From Serinus canaria (Eukaryota; Chordata; Aves; Passeriformes; Fringillidae): a stretch of 64,000 bases of DNA. Under the pieces are notes generated by a model. It searched no databases. It worked only from the letters and a program-made list of their open reading frames with translations, and was not told the DNA's origin. Location of the stretch: the NCBI RefSeq assembly GCF_022539315.1, contig NC_066321.1, forward strand, positions 8,436,824-8,500,823. Reading direction: 5' to 3'. The position numbers were made by a program, and so were the translations under genes. Of this stretch, positions 38,261 to 50,929 are shown piece by piece; positions within the stretch are counted from its first letter, which is position 1; every line of letters begins with the position of its first letter.

Positions 38261-41229
38261 AATACCACTTGCACCTGTAAGGAATCAATTAGTGTGTCGA
38301 AATAAACTGTGTTCTGATTGAGGGGGAAAAAAAAATCTATGCTTTGGTGTTGTATATGTAGATTTTAATTACTTAAATCCGCCTATTTGTGCATGGGAAG
38401 GATATTCTTAAAGTTTTCAACTGCTTATAGGCCTCATTTTATGATGAGTATTTATATATATATTACTTTTAAATAACAAGAAATTATGTTTATTTTTAAT
38501 TGATTTTTTTCTACCTGTGGGTGAAAAAACCATTGATTTTATCATAATATGTAGAAGACAGTCAGCTGCACGAGCATCCTCTCTGAAACCCTGGAGCTGT
38601 GAGCAGGCATGCCCTGTGTTTTGATGCCCAAAATGAGATTTTTATTTGTTCTTTTAAGTTTTCTTTAAAAAGCTGAATTGTTCAGACGCCTAAAGCCCTT
38701 GGACCTCAGCTTATTTCAGTCTCATAGTCTGCAGTTTAGTCTTATCTTTGCAAATAATGGTGATAAATTATGGTGTGTTTCACAGAGTATTGCTCAGGCT
38801 GACAATAATGTATTAAGTAAAACTCTGTTTGACAACATACTTTTTTTTCTTCTGCAGTACTTGGGGACCAAAGATAGAGAAAGTCAGATTGTGCCTTGAG
38901 AGTGTGAAATACAAAGCACAAGTGAAACTTCAGGGGTTGAACATCAGGGTTTGGGTTTCTACTCCTTAATCATGAAGAAGCCACCAAACAGCAGGAAAAG
39001 GCAGCAGTGCTTGAGGTCATGGCTGAAGTGAAACAGAGGCAAAAAAATTGAGCAGTGCTGCCCTGTCCTGCATCAACCAGCTCAGATCTCCTGGGGAGAT
39101 AAAACAGCTCTTGTGGTGCATTGGTGTGTCAAAGCTGAGGTGTTCAATGTTTTACGGCTTGTTTTCCTGTGATTCCTCTTTAACTGGCTCCAGTGCAGTC
39201 CTGAGGATGTCTTTGAGGAAGAAGGGAGGCTGTACGAACAAAGACAGTCATGGAGGAGAATATTTCAGCAAAAAAAGAGATCAAGATGAGGAGAGGGTCT
39301 GGTGCTTGGAAAGTCTTGTTTTCCTTTGGTAGCTTGGAGATGCAACAGTCTGATAAATTCTGCCTGCTGTAAATTACACTAATAATCCTCACCAAGACCC
39401 ACAGCTGCACTTTTTCAGGGTACTGTAGAGATGAAAACACATTGCAAATGCTCCACTGCAAAGACAGGTCACCAACACACAGACCTGCTTCTGGGATTGG
39501 AGAAGGGACACTGGTTTTGATATCTTAGAAGACCAACATCTTAGTGGACATGTGTTTGATCGAAAACCCACGCGCAGTGGAGATGAGGACAGAAAACTTT
39601 CTTTCCATATTTATATACATAAAATTTCCAATCCCACTCCTGTGAGTTCCAGTGGCACTGCTGACCTCCTTTAGTGTGACATCAAATCATTCTAGGAAGT
39701 CATCATCCAAGGATTGTCTTTAATTTACACCACTGGGTGAACTGTCAGTGGTGATGCCCACTTTGAGGAGAGTGGTATAGGCTGAGGAGTCCCTGGGTTG
39801 CAGAAATACTTCCCTTAACTGTGAAAATTTAATCACTCCTAAAGTGGGGGATCCTAAGCTCTTTGGAGAGTATGCTGTGTTAACATTCAGAGGCTCCACT
39901 GTCTGATTGTCTTCAGTCTGTATCAGGGCTCCTAGCCTGATTTTTTTTTTTGTCATCAGTTCCATCAGTTTCTCCTCCTGAGCAATATTTTAGCATTTCT
40001 CTTTCTTCCTTTTTTTTTTTTTTTTTGCACTTGTTCTCCAAGGTCTGCTTATTAAATTACTATGCAACTGCAATACTAAATCTTATCTTTTGACTGTAGT
40101 GCACAGAAGCAGCAGATAAGACATGAAGGGAGGGACAAACCATTTGTCTATCAGTAGACTATGAGAAGCAAGAAGAGGGGAAGATGATACTTTTGATGAA
40201 TATTTGTAGCTGAGCCAGGCAGTGCACTAAATGGCTTTTCTGGTTTTGGTATAGGAGCATACTTGTATTTCTAAAAGCAAAAACTTTTATAAGGCTCTAA
40301 ATCAAATATGAAGTTCAAAAAAAAATTAAGATTTATAGCTGCCTCCAGGATTTTTCTATTCCCTGCGAGCTAAATTAATCTCCTGTTTACTTCATTGAGC
40401 AACGTACAGTCCTAAGTTAAGAAAATTTTTGGGTCATCTTTCTCAGCTTTATCTTCAACAACAGCCTGAGGAAGTTTGCAGGAAGGGATTTTGTGGTCTG
40501 CTTTGGGAAAGGAAGTTACAAAGCACTGTGCTGTGGGCACAAAGAGGGTGAAAATGGACACCAGAAATTCAAAAAAGAGATAAGACCTTAACATGGGAAG
40601 TTAAATCAATAAACTTCCAGGCTTACTTTTAAAACCACTTCAGCAGTGGCTGGTGTTTCCCTGTTTTAATGGTGGTGACTTGCTAATTGATTTGGTCATC
40701 AAAAAAGCTAATGACCCAGTCTACACTGGAAAGCAAAGCTATTCATAATTCAGAAGACCAAGGAATGTAGGGGGTTCATGTGAGCAATTTCTACCAGGCA
40801 AAGTAAGCCCCCATTTCCCTCCCCGTGGGCACAAAAATGCCCCTGACTGAGATGTCCTTTCTGGGATGTACAGAGCAGTGCTGCTGCTGGCAGTGCTCAC
40901 AGCAGGTGCCAGTCCCCCTGTGCTGAAGGGGACTCTCCTGGGGCACAAACTGAAATTTAATTTTTGTTTTTAATGACAACATCAGTTTTCCCTTTCTTTT
41001 CCTAAATTATGTTCAAATAGAGCAAGGATTTCAAAATAAGAGTTGACATTTAGTTCTTGTTAAAAAGCGATTATTTCAGCCAGTTGGATGCTGACAAATG
41101 ACTGAATTCTCTGTTTAAAAAAGGTCTTCAAGAAAAGTATGCAGATTTATGTTTGGGAAAATCCTGACCATCTTTCTATCTTTTCTCAAAGACAAATTTT
41201 ACAAAACTGAACTGCTCCTGTCATCAGGC
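38261..41229. other. Non-coding stretch, no gene seen
   Basis: No frame above 94 codons with recognisable content. A T17 run lies at 40010-40026. TTTACACCACTGG at 39726-39738 may be a further trace of the CTGGTGTAAA-type repeat but is too short to call. Confidence 0.6.
40010..40026. repeat. T17 homopolymer
   Basis: Seventeen consecutive T, preceded by a pyrimidine-rich stretch. It could be the tail of a decayed minus-strand retroelement, but no body is recognisable next to it. Confidence 0.9.
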
Positions 41230-41690
41230 TAATGGCATGGTGTCTCATACCCCCTCTAAATCTAGTTGTTATTGATTGGCTAATGCAATATTTAATTATA
41301 CTCGCAGGGGAGAAGAACTTCTTCATTGTGTGATTCATTACCCCTTATGAATGGGAACTTCTCAATCTTGGTAGATAACCAATAAGCAAATGTTATTGAT
41401 TGTTCTCCAACAGCAAATAAGGATAATAAATATCCCTATTTGGGGCCTGAATGTCACATTTAAGAGAAGCTTCATATCCATCTGTTAATGAGTTTCTAAT
41501 CTTTGACCCCCTTGCTAATGCCAGCTGTAGTGTCTTCTTGATCACTACAACTTCCCTGTCATCAAAAGATGACTCTGCCTTGGATGATCTGCATTAATGC
41601 AGACTGACTGTAAAAATCTTAATTGTTAAAGGAAAGGCTGGTTAGTACAGCCACTAAAGGCTTTATTGGCTGTACTAAAGCCACTTAGAG
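41230..41690. promoter_or_regulatory. Candidate conserved non-coding element with palindromes
   Basis: The 11-mer GTTATTGATTG occurs at 41268-41278 and again at 41392-41402; ATTGATT cores suit ONECUT or PBX/HOX-type factors. CTGCATTAATGCAG at 41589-41602 is a perfect 14-bp palindrome around two ATTA cores. TTAGTACAGCCA (41642-41653) pairs exactly with TGGCTGTACTAA (41667-41678) across a 13-nt loop, and four more pairs (GGCT/AGCC) form outside a 2-nt bulge. The block has no transposon signature. Regulatory function is inference. Confidence 0.3.
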
Positions 41691-42189
41691 AAGATAAATT
41701 TCTTTAAAGAAAAAAATTAGTGGAAATTAAAGAAATAGCAAAAATAAGGAGTGGCAAAAACAGGTATAAGAAAAGTTAGTGAAGATTGCAAAAGAGAATT
41801 TGTTCTATGACTGGACAAACTTCTTGATGGCTTGCTCCAAATAAAGGAGTTGACTTTCTCATAAGAGACTGGGAGAAGTTACCAGTCTATTCACTACTGC
41901 ATGTTCTGTCACTGGTCAAATTGATCCCAGGTTTGTTTTTGAAATGTTTCTTCTGGTAGTTTAAGTTAAAAGAGGCTGGGCAGCAATACTGGTGTGATCC
42001 TGTCAAGCAGAGGAGAGAATTTTCTCTTTCATATCTCACTTCTTAGACAAAGGCTCAGCTTCTTCCCTGGATGTTTTCCAAAAATCTATACTCTTTCTTT
42101 TTACAGACTTGATTGTTTAAGGCCAATCCCTCTCTGTACAAGAGGAATTTATCTCTTTGATATGAAGTTCCATGTAGATAGAGGCTGAT
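41691..42189. other. Non-coding flank of the LTR
   Basis: AT-rich sequence without open frames of note or repeats. It ends with CTGAT (42185-42189), the left member of the probable target-site duplication. Confidence 0.6.
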
Positions 42190-42967
42190 TGTGGTGGGTT
42201 GATTCTGGCTGGATACCATTTGCCCACCAAAGCTGCTCTATCACTTCCATCCTCAGCTGGGCAAGAGGGAGAGAATATAACAAAAGGTTTCTGGATCAAA
42301 ACACAGGCTGGGAGAGACCACTCATCAATTGCCACCAGAATGGCCATCATGGGCAAAACAGACTCAGCCTGGGGAAACCAGTTCAGTTTATTACTTATCA
42401 AATAGTGTCAGATAATCAAAAGAAACCAAATTTTAAAAACAACTTTCCGCCCTCTCCTTCCTTCTTCCTTCTTCCTGGTCTTAACTTGCTTCCAAATTTC
42501 TCACTTTCCTCCCTGCAGCTGTAGAGAGAGATGGAAAATGGGGAATAAAGGGTGAGGTCAGCTTATCACACCTTCTCTCTGCTGCTCCTTCCTCCTCAGG
42601 GTGAGGACTTTGCCCCTGCTCCAGCATGGGAAACTTCCCAGAGGATACATTCCTCCAACTTCTCCAGCATGAGCCCTGGTTTAGGGCTCTCCAAGGACTG
42701 CCAGGATTTATTTGTTTCCCTGTGGACTTCCATGGACTGCAGGGGCCTTCACCATGGGCTGCAGGGGTCTTTTGCCCTTCCTAAATCTGCTATCCCAGAG
42801 GTCCTGCCACCACTGCTGACGAACTCAGTCCTGGCCGTCAGTGGGTCTGTCTTGAAGCCAGCTGGCATTGGCTCCATCAGACACAGGAGCACTTCTGGGA
42901 GCTTTTCACAGAAGGCACCCCTGAGCCTACCCCCAGTTCCAAACCCTTGCCATGCAAACGCAGTACA
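42190..42967. mobile_element. Solo LTR of an avian ERVL-type endogenous retrovirus
   Basis: The element starts TGTGGTGGGTTGATTCTGG and ends GCAGTACA, giving TG...CA termini. It is flanked by CTGAT (42185-42189) and TTGAT (42968-42972), a 5-bp target duplication with one mismatch, as expected for an ERVL-type insertion. Family hallmarks seen in order are CCCACCAAAGC, CAGCTGGGCAAGAGGGAGAG, GGGCAAAACAGACTC, a C/T-rich middle, CTCCAGCATGGG modules (42619 and 42662), CATGGACTGCAGGGG-type modules, and AGCCAGCTGGCATTGGCTC near the end. I remember family members as longer, with more CTCCAGC-type modules, so this copy is probably internally contracted. No gag, pol or env flanks it. The 139-codon frame at 42552-42971 lies inside the LTR and is not a protein gene. 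Transcriptional orientation is uncertain. Confidence 0.8.
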
Positions 42968-45900
42968 TTGATGGAAGTAGATGCTAAAATCTGGATTTTC
43001 AGAAGCTAATCTGTTTCTACTAATGTCTTTAAAACTTTCTGATGCTTTTCAGAAGTCTAGCACTTACCTAGCTATAGAAGGTAAATAAAATTAAAGTGTT
43101 TAGCTTAAATGATGAAAAATAAAAAAAGAGTCAACCTTTTGACTCCAGTCACTGGAGTTCTGTCAGTGATCTGTAAATCCATATCTATGCAAATTAAAAC
43201 TTTAGGACATATTCTTGGAAGTCAAATGTTCACAGGCAAGATTGAGTCATCCTGACTTTTAGACTATCTCACTCTGTTCAAATTGCTCCACAGCAAATAG
43301 GATGTATTGCAGCTGTTAGGGCAAAAAATTCTGGGTTCAAAACAAAAACAGATGACCTCTCCCAAATGGAACTTGCCATTAGTTGTCTAAATAACAGAAT
43401 TCCTCCAATTCCCCTCAGCCCAAAGCAGTCCAAAACCCTTTGAAACACAGCTTTCAGCAAACTGTCTTCTGGATGTTTTGATTCTGAGAATGAATAGATT
43501 TGCAGTGTGCTTCCTTGGATGAATGATGGGCTTTCTAGCCCAAGCATTGAATCCAGTTATCTCTAGTGAGCTCCATGTGCTGTACTTTCATTAAAAGTCT
43601 GCAGTAACTACTTCCTGTAGATTTACACCCTCATCCCTTTATTGTTGGAAATCTAATTTTAAAAACTGTCCTGGGATCCCGTTCAAACGTTAGATTCTTG
43701 GCAGGCCTTTTTGTCTGTGTCATAAACCCACGATGGTATCTGGCACAAGTGCAGAGGATGCCCAGTGGGTGCCCAGTGGTGCCAGAGGGAGGGATACAGC
43801 AGAGCAGGGCTGGCAGAGATGCTGCATGGACTCCAGGCATCAGCTGATCACTCTGTGCTTGGGACTAACCCAAGCTATTTTCTCTGTCTTCACTGGAAAG
43901 CACAAAAATGTAATTGTCCCTTTCCACTGTAGTCCGTCCCTAATTGCATTTTACTTTTATGTCTGTTCTGCTCCAATGTGGACTTCTCCCTGTGCCTGAC
44001 ACAATGTCTGGGCTCTCAGTCCCTATCCAACAATTCCAAAGCTGGACTGACCTGCCTGCAGCAATGTCCTTCATACCATTTCTTTCTCTTCTCTCAGTAT
44101 CATCTGCAGCACATAAAAAGGAACCACTAATATAGTTTTCTGACACTAAAAGAAAAAGTAGAATGTGAAAAGTTTTTAGAGAGAGAAGAGAGAACAAAAG
44201 AAAAAGCATCTTCATACTCTGGTGTAGATCTGTGCTCCCATGTCTTGAAGGCCAAATGCTGTATCTGAGAGACCACAAAGAAGAAACTGCAACATATCAG
44301 TGAAGAAAGGTGAGGAACTGAGAAGACAAGGAATATGTTACATAGACCAGGGAACTTCTGGCTGGGAAGTTGGAGAGGATATAAAGTGAATATAGATTTT
44401 TACAATACAGGTTTTTAAAAGCTGTATCTGCACTTTCCAACTCATTTCAGAGTGGAATTATTTTTAAATAGACCCTCTTCTTTTCTGCATTTACTGCCTG
44501 CTAAGTAAGTTGTCAAAGCAGTTCTGGTGCAAGTACTTAATGGTAAAATTTGTTTGCAAGCCAATATGTTAACCTCACCACAGCACATTTCCCTACTGTG
44601 CACCTAATAGAAAAATCACCCCAAGTACTAACTATAAGAAAATTAGATATTGATAAGGATTGAACAGAGGTGATGGTTTCATTTTCTGTCATTAGAAATG
44701 CCAATTCCACTCCTTCTCACCAAGTTATTTCCCTTAGAGACAAGAGCATTTCATAGAAGTGACTCTGCTGCTCTGGATCTCTCCTGTGCTGGCTCCAGAG
44801 CTTGAGTGGGAAGGGAAGCACTGTGACAGCTGTTGCCCAATGACCTCTGATCCCTTGTGCAAGGCACAGGATTATGTTTTTGTGCAGTCACAGTGACAAG
44901 CACAGAGAAAGGCCAGATTAATACAGAGTTCTACCCTCTTTGCTAGAGGAGCACCCTGAGATCAGCAAGCAGGTACAACATGGAGCTGGTCGTGTCTGAA
45001 GAAAAGGCAGGACTGCAACAGTGCAGGGCCTGGAGAAAAGGGTGGGGCAGAAAAAGGTGATAGCAATGATATCCTTAAAATTAGCATGTGGTCCCCCTCC
45101 AGTGTGGACTAGAGTGTGAACTGGGACATAAAACTGGTCTTTTTGTGCCACAAAAAAGCCTAAAGCCTGGTCTGTGGGGCACCAAAGTCTTATGTAAATG
45201 TAGACTGCAGAGTGAATTTTTATAGTTTTCCCACAGAAGTTACATTAAGCAAACATTTTGTTCATTCTCATGTCCTTTGCCATAAAAGACTGGCATTAAA
45301 ACCTTGGTTTTTTCAGTGGTGAGGTTATTCTGGTTTTCAACTGTACTAAAGGACCGGGGACTCATCATATGCATGCTATAAAGCATTCCTTTATTTGTTT
45401 TAAATATTAGTCACATTCACTCATTGGAACAATGGTTTAAAACACCAAAAATACCTTCTTTTCTATCATGTGTTTTCTGACCTTTTCAAAATCTTAACAA
45501 ATATTCCTACAGATCAATAAGAATACAGAAAAATACAAAACAATGTTTTTACTTGAAGGTTGCATGAGTGAAAAAGTAGAAGGCAGAGACTGTCCAAAAA
45601 TCTGATGTGATATGATACAGCCATGCAGGAAGATACTGTCAAACAAACAGAGAGTAAGAAGAAGCAAGGAAACAGTTTTATAGGAGTGATAAGCAGTCTG
45701 ACCTCTCTCTATTGGTTTGTTGGTTTTTTTTTTCCCCAGGAAAAATAAGTCCTATTGAAACAATGAGACACCTCTGTGCATGTCTGTGGTGAGCACTTTC
45801 CAATTATGCAAAAGCAAAAAAATAAAAAAAGCCTTGATGAAGAGTTTATAAAGTAATTGAGATGTGAACTCATCTAGAAGTACTGATGGGAGTGTGTGAA

Positions 45901-46524
45901 GGGCTTGGGAAGTGAAGTACAGTTCATGTATTATTCAAGAAGGAAAAGGCATAGTCAAAAGCAACAGGCTAGGGGGAAAAAAAATGTTCTTTTTGGTAGC
46001 ATTCTTACTTGATATAAGTGGAATAAGTTAGTATTAATTGATTGAGAGGCAAGATGATGAAAAGTTAAGTCACTTGGAATGATTCTGTATTTCCAAAATG
46101 TTAGACCAGCCAGGTCTAGCAAAACCCAGGCATCCAAAGATCTGGGGATTGACATGAGTCAAAGTTAGCTCCAGGTTTGAAGCAGATAGGATGATGATAT
46201 TTGTTAGAGAAAGAAAAGGCTTGGAAGGAAAAGTTGGAATTATGTTTTTACCCTGCTTAGGTGATAGCTAAATACCAGAGGATGCTAAAGAGGCAGACCA
46301 AGACCTTAATTTGCACACAGAGACAGGTCTAGAGAGATGTAAATCAGTGAATTATTAGCATAGGGATGGCAGTTGATGGTAATTGAAGAAGTCGTCTTTG
46401 AACAGGCTGTGCTGGGATGGGTAGGATTGGTGTCATTAATAGCAGAAGAAGGAAAGATAAGAGTGTTTCAGCAAGGGTGAAACATTCAGAGGGCTGGGCT
46501 TGTAAAAGGCTTTAATTAAAATCA

Positions 46525-46585
46525 TGATGCAAAGTCCATTCATTTAAATTCATACGGGCTTTAATGAGTTTTGGATCAGGTCCAA
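46525..46585. repeat. Degenerate old amniote repeat piece
   Basis: AAAGTCCATTCATT, then GGGCTTTAATGAGTTTTGGATCAGGTCC, resembles the ancient bird/reptile sequence in which a CCATTGACTTCAATGGGCTTT unit leads into TTGGATCAGG. This is a short and diverged fragment. Confidence 0.35.
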
Positions 46586-47004
46586 AGGAAAAAAAAACAA
46601 AACTGAATTTCACAACAGGGAGCAAATGGCAGAATTCAAAGCAGGTTGAGAGTGGGTAAGAGAGACATTGAAGCTCCACCTATACATAATGTTATCCTTT
46701 GGGACTCACCCAGCAGACACAGGCATTTCATATGGTTTTGGTATGTTACATGATGCCCAGGCAGCACTAACTCTTGTGTCTTTAAGACCTCATACTAAAA
46801 AAAAGTCAGACTAGATCTAAAATTATGGCTGGGAATCTTTTCCGAATATATTTCTATACTGTTGATGTAAGACAATCCTGGAACTCAGATAAACAGGGTC
46901 AGAATATTTCCTTCTTTTCATGCTGAGCAATACATAGTAAATGAAGTCTGACAGTGCTTCAGACCCCTTTCTGCTAAAATAAACTCAAATAGGTTGAGGT
47001 AAAA

Positions 47005-47060
47005 GACATGACTCCACTGAAATCTATGGGAACTTTGTCACTAAAAGTATCAAGGGTATC
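47005..47060. repeat. Degenerate old amniote repeat piece
   Basis: GACATGACTCCACTGAAATC and TATGGGAACTTTGTCA match the CCATTGAAGTCAATGGGA(N)TTTTGTCA pattern seen at 4411-4470. It lies 420 bases downstream of the fragment at 46525-46585, so both may come from one fragmented insertion. Confidence 0.35.
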
Positions 47061-48490
47061 AGTGTGGGGTTTCAATAAAGTCTCTGATATAAATCATAGG
47101 ATTTGCTTTCCCTATTGCACATGAGCTGAAGACAACTTGTCTGTTTGTGGATGCTCAAAAAGTCCGTCAAATAAAGAAAACTTATGATATCTATGTGCAT
47201 AGGTTAAGGTGGTTAATCTGGGTATGAAGGCTTCATTTGATCTACAGCCCCTTTAGCTGAGAGAGTGTACATGGGGTTCTGACATGCTTTAATTTATGTT
47301 GTATTGACTTCTCACCACTAATGGATTTGTTTTATCTTTCTCAAGTACTCAACTAGACAAGCCATTGCTTATACATGACAGAAGAGGATATTTAGATGTG
47401 TGGAAGTAGGCAAGCAGGTACCATGTTGATAAAAATCCCTTAAATTTTCAGATACTACTATGTTTATTTAAATATCTTCTACATTTGCATTTTTTTCAGT
47501 GGGTTTTTTGTCATTGTTATAGAGAAGTAGCTCTGTGACCTTAAATAACCCAGGCACAAGTGGGGTTAGTTTTGTCTTGTAAATGGCAGCATAGTGGAAC
47601 TACACAAGTTTAACTCGATTTTATTTCTATCAGTGAGGCAGCATGTCAAGCTGGGATAATATTTTTCCCTCCCACTCCTTGTTAGTTCATTGAAAGGATG
47701 TATCTACAACACAGTGAAAAGTGGGATCCTTGTCACAGTTTCTTCCTTTGCAGCAATCAAACTAACCATAAGAAAAGTAGACTCTAAATATTGGAACAAA
47801 TTTTAAGAAACATGGCTTTTCACTCAAGTCACAAGACAACCTTTCATTTGGGATTTTGGGTAAATAGGTAGGGTCAAGCACAGGGTGGGTGCCTTGTGAG
47901 CCACACTTACGTGTAGGGTCTGATGCACACATTCCAGAGTAAGGAGCTGATTGAATGGAGAACACAAAAGGACTTCTCCCTCTATCAGTACCACTCTCAG
48001 CTCTGCATGAATTGACTCATAAGTCTGTGTTTTTTTAGGTAGGAACATGGGATGTTTTCTATTTTGGATTTTAGCCGTGCTCAAATGAATAGATCCAATT
48101 CAGAGTGGGACTGGTAATTTCATCTGCAATAACTGTGTTGTGATTAGGTGTAAGAAAAGAAACTTTAATTGTTCACATTAAAAGACAAAAATACACCTTA
48201 TGAAGTTGAGAAATATATTCCTATGCTCTCTGTGGAACTTCCAGAGCATTTTGTAATGCCCTGCTGTTCAAGAGAAAATTTTTATGATTCATTACTGATT
48301 TCTACCACGCTTAGAAGTCAGCCTGGCTTCAAATTCAGTGCCAAAATGTTTGTGTGATTGTTTTCCTGGATATATTTCATAACTGCTAGGCTTTGATTCA
48401 TGAGATGAGCTAAATGACAAAACATATAACTATATGTTATGCCCATTCTTCTTTATAGCTCTAAGAGACTTGGCTGAACCTTGATGAATA

Positions 48491-48628
48491 AATTCTTCAT
48501 GAATATTTTAAAAATTAGACTCTAATATTCTTAATATTCTCTAATATAATAATAAAATTAGTCTCTAATATTCTTATTCATGAAATTCTTCATGAATAAG
48601 AGTATTTGAAAAATTAGTCTCTAATATT
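48491..48628. repeat. Reshuffled AT-rich local repeats with a hairpin
   Basis: AATTCTTCATGAATA occurs at 48491-48505 and 48584-48598. AAAATTAG(A/T)CTCTAATATT occurs at 48511, 48554 and 48610. CTTATTCATGAA (48573-48584) pairs exactly with TTCATGAATAAG (48589-48600) around the 4-nt loop ATTC. The mix of direct and inverted copies at irregular spacing points to repeated template switching or local rearrangement. Confidence 0.85.
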
Positions 48629-50929
48629 GTGTGCATGAACTTTGCCTTCATTTGTGTAAGTGGTTAAAGAATATACACATGAAAGTGCAAAGATAATTTG
48701 TAAGAGCAAGAATTGACATCCTTGAAAAAGTTAAGATCAAGAAATTATTTCAAGAAATAATCTTATACTCACCCTAGTAGAAAGTTCTTTGATAGAAAAG
48801 ATCCTTCAAAATCTATAAACTGGAATTAAAAGAGAAATACTGAGAGGAAGTAATGATCCCATAATATGTTCCAGCCACATACTGTTAGATTCATACGATG
48901 TGTGCTTTACCTAACCAAGGATGGTGCCTATTGGTCTTCTAAGGCTACAGCACAATCTGGAGCATAATTTTATGTAAAAGCTCATGGATTCAAGCATAAC
49001 ATTAAAGTGATTGGATAATTTGTATCGATAGGATTCTTCCCAATATTTTTCCCTTTGCTTTAATTTTCATGTCAGAGAAAGAAATTAACTGAGAGGGCTT
49101 GGCTTATTTGGATTAAATGAATTGTAATTCTTGTGAATGAGAGTCCTTCTTCCCTTCCTCTTGGGTAGTACCTACGTGGCAGAAGAGATTCCAGGACACA
49201 TCCACTCAAAAACAGAAAAAGAAGGAAACAAAATTAAAGGCAGAAAATGGTAATGTGGCACCGCAGGAGATTCAGGAGGAATTAAGGGAGGCAGGACACG
49301 AACATACATTTTGGCTGTTACTCTCTTGATCTGGAGTCCACCACTCATTGTAATGAGATTATGTTGGTGTGCACTGGTGCAAGGTCTGTCCAAAAACTAA
49401 GGCACAAACTATCACCTCCATCTTTCTAGTCCTACTTGGCATCAGTTAGCCCGAGCAGAAGGCTCTAGATAGTGTAAATTCTCTTCCCACCCAGTCATGG
49501 CCTCACTCAATGTCTTCACAAGCTGCTTTGGCATTCAAAAGAAAGAGGTGCATCTTTATTTTGAATTCTTTTCTTTACTGCAGAAAGTAAAATCATTCAT
49601 AACTAGTGGCACCTCTTTCCCAGACCATCCTGAAAGCAGTTAAGTAGGGCAGTATGAGAAAGGAGATGAGGCCAGACTCCCATTTCCTTTTAAAAAAGTG
49701 GTGGGTTTTAATGACTGTGTCCACACATCTTGTGCAACGCCCATGGGTCTGGGTTCTCCTGAAAGGAAACACCCTCAGGGAGACTTGGTTTGGGTGCATT
49801 GCCAAACAGCACTTGTCCTTAGCAGTGCCAGCTTTCTTCAGAAAGGATGAATAAAGCACACAAGCCCTGGCTCATACCATCTTAGATGTTAATAAAACAA
49901 TAATAATTGTCTCCTTTTCAGAAGCATCTGCATAATACCTTCACAGTCACAGTTAAATGTTAGCATTTGTTAGGAGCCACTGAGTATTAACTCATTTATT
50001 AGCATATTATTATGCTCAGAATTAACTGACTCTTTCTTATTCAAAGACTATATAAAATTTGTGATATTTCAGAAACACTCAAGTTTGATAGTAATAACAA
50101 TATAGCAAGTATGGAATGTCTTCTTGTATAAAAAAAATAAACATTTTCCCATTTTATTTTAAAAGGTTGTGCTTCGAGAGACTGACTACTTTACAATACT
50201 AAGTTTGGGGGATAAAAGCATGTTAAATATTAGATATGAATGTTTAATTTTCAGGAAATCAATTCAGTTTTGGGCCACTTGCTATATAATTATGTAAATA
50301 TGTAAATATCTAAAAGGGACAGATACAGAGAGAGGGAGATATAGATAACTGTATATCTACTCGTCTGTGTCGGGACAATATTAATAGATAAATCTCTTTC
50401 CATTTTCCTCACCTTTGTTACGTAAAGTATATTGAATTCTGGCAAACTAAAGCAACATGCTCAAAAAGTAGTTCTATTTTTATGAAGACCTTCCTAAATT
50501 AATTCATAAACCTTTACAATTAATGAAAATAAGAGATGGGGCAATTTCTTAGTCACTGAAAAATGTGTGGGTTTATTTCCCCTTTGCAAAGCAAACTGAA
50601 GTTTCTGAGTTCTGTTGATTTGACTTTCACTTTCTGTTCCTCCTATTTTTCCTCCCCCATCCTGCCTTTCATTTGCCAGAAAGCCCTGTCTAGCTTATTT
50701 ACATGAGAAAAAACTTGGAGCATCATGTGGTGAGGTTCCAGGGCAACACTGAATCCCATTCAATTCTCATTTCCTCCCTGACAGTCACCATTGAATCAAT
50801 CATGTTTTCCATGCCCTCTTCATGACCACCTAGGAGATCCCAGATCACTTTTCATCTGCCGTGTCAATCACACTCAGACCATGTCCACTTTTCATTACTA
50901 ACACCCTGTCATGTGACCAGCTAATCTGT
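48629..50929. other. Non-coding stretch, no gene seen
   Basis: AT-rich DNA, with no frame above 88 codons and no assignable repeat. Short ATGTAAAT duplications near 50290-50310 are low-complexity. Confidence 0.6.

Larger units (their letters stand above)
42968..48490. other. Non-coding stretch, no gene seen
   Basis: No retroviral interior follows the LTR. Frames reach 112 codons on the minus strand (43940-44278) but show no domain. Two fragments of an old amniote repeat lie at 46525-46585 and 47005-47060; the rest is AT-rich background. Confidence 0.6.

Noticed and set aside
40010..40026. T17 run considered as the tail of a minus-strand retrocopy
   Set aside because: No gene-like or retroelement body and no target duplication could be seen beside it.
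42552..42971. 139-codon plus-strand open frame
   Set aside because: It lies inside the solo LTR, in module-rich non-coding LTR sequence, and its translation has no retroviral or other domain.
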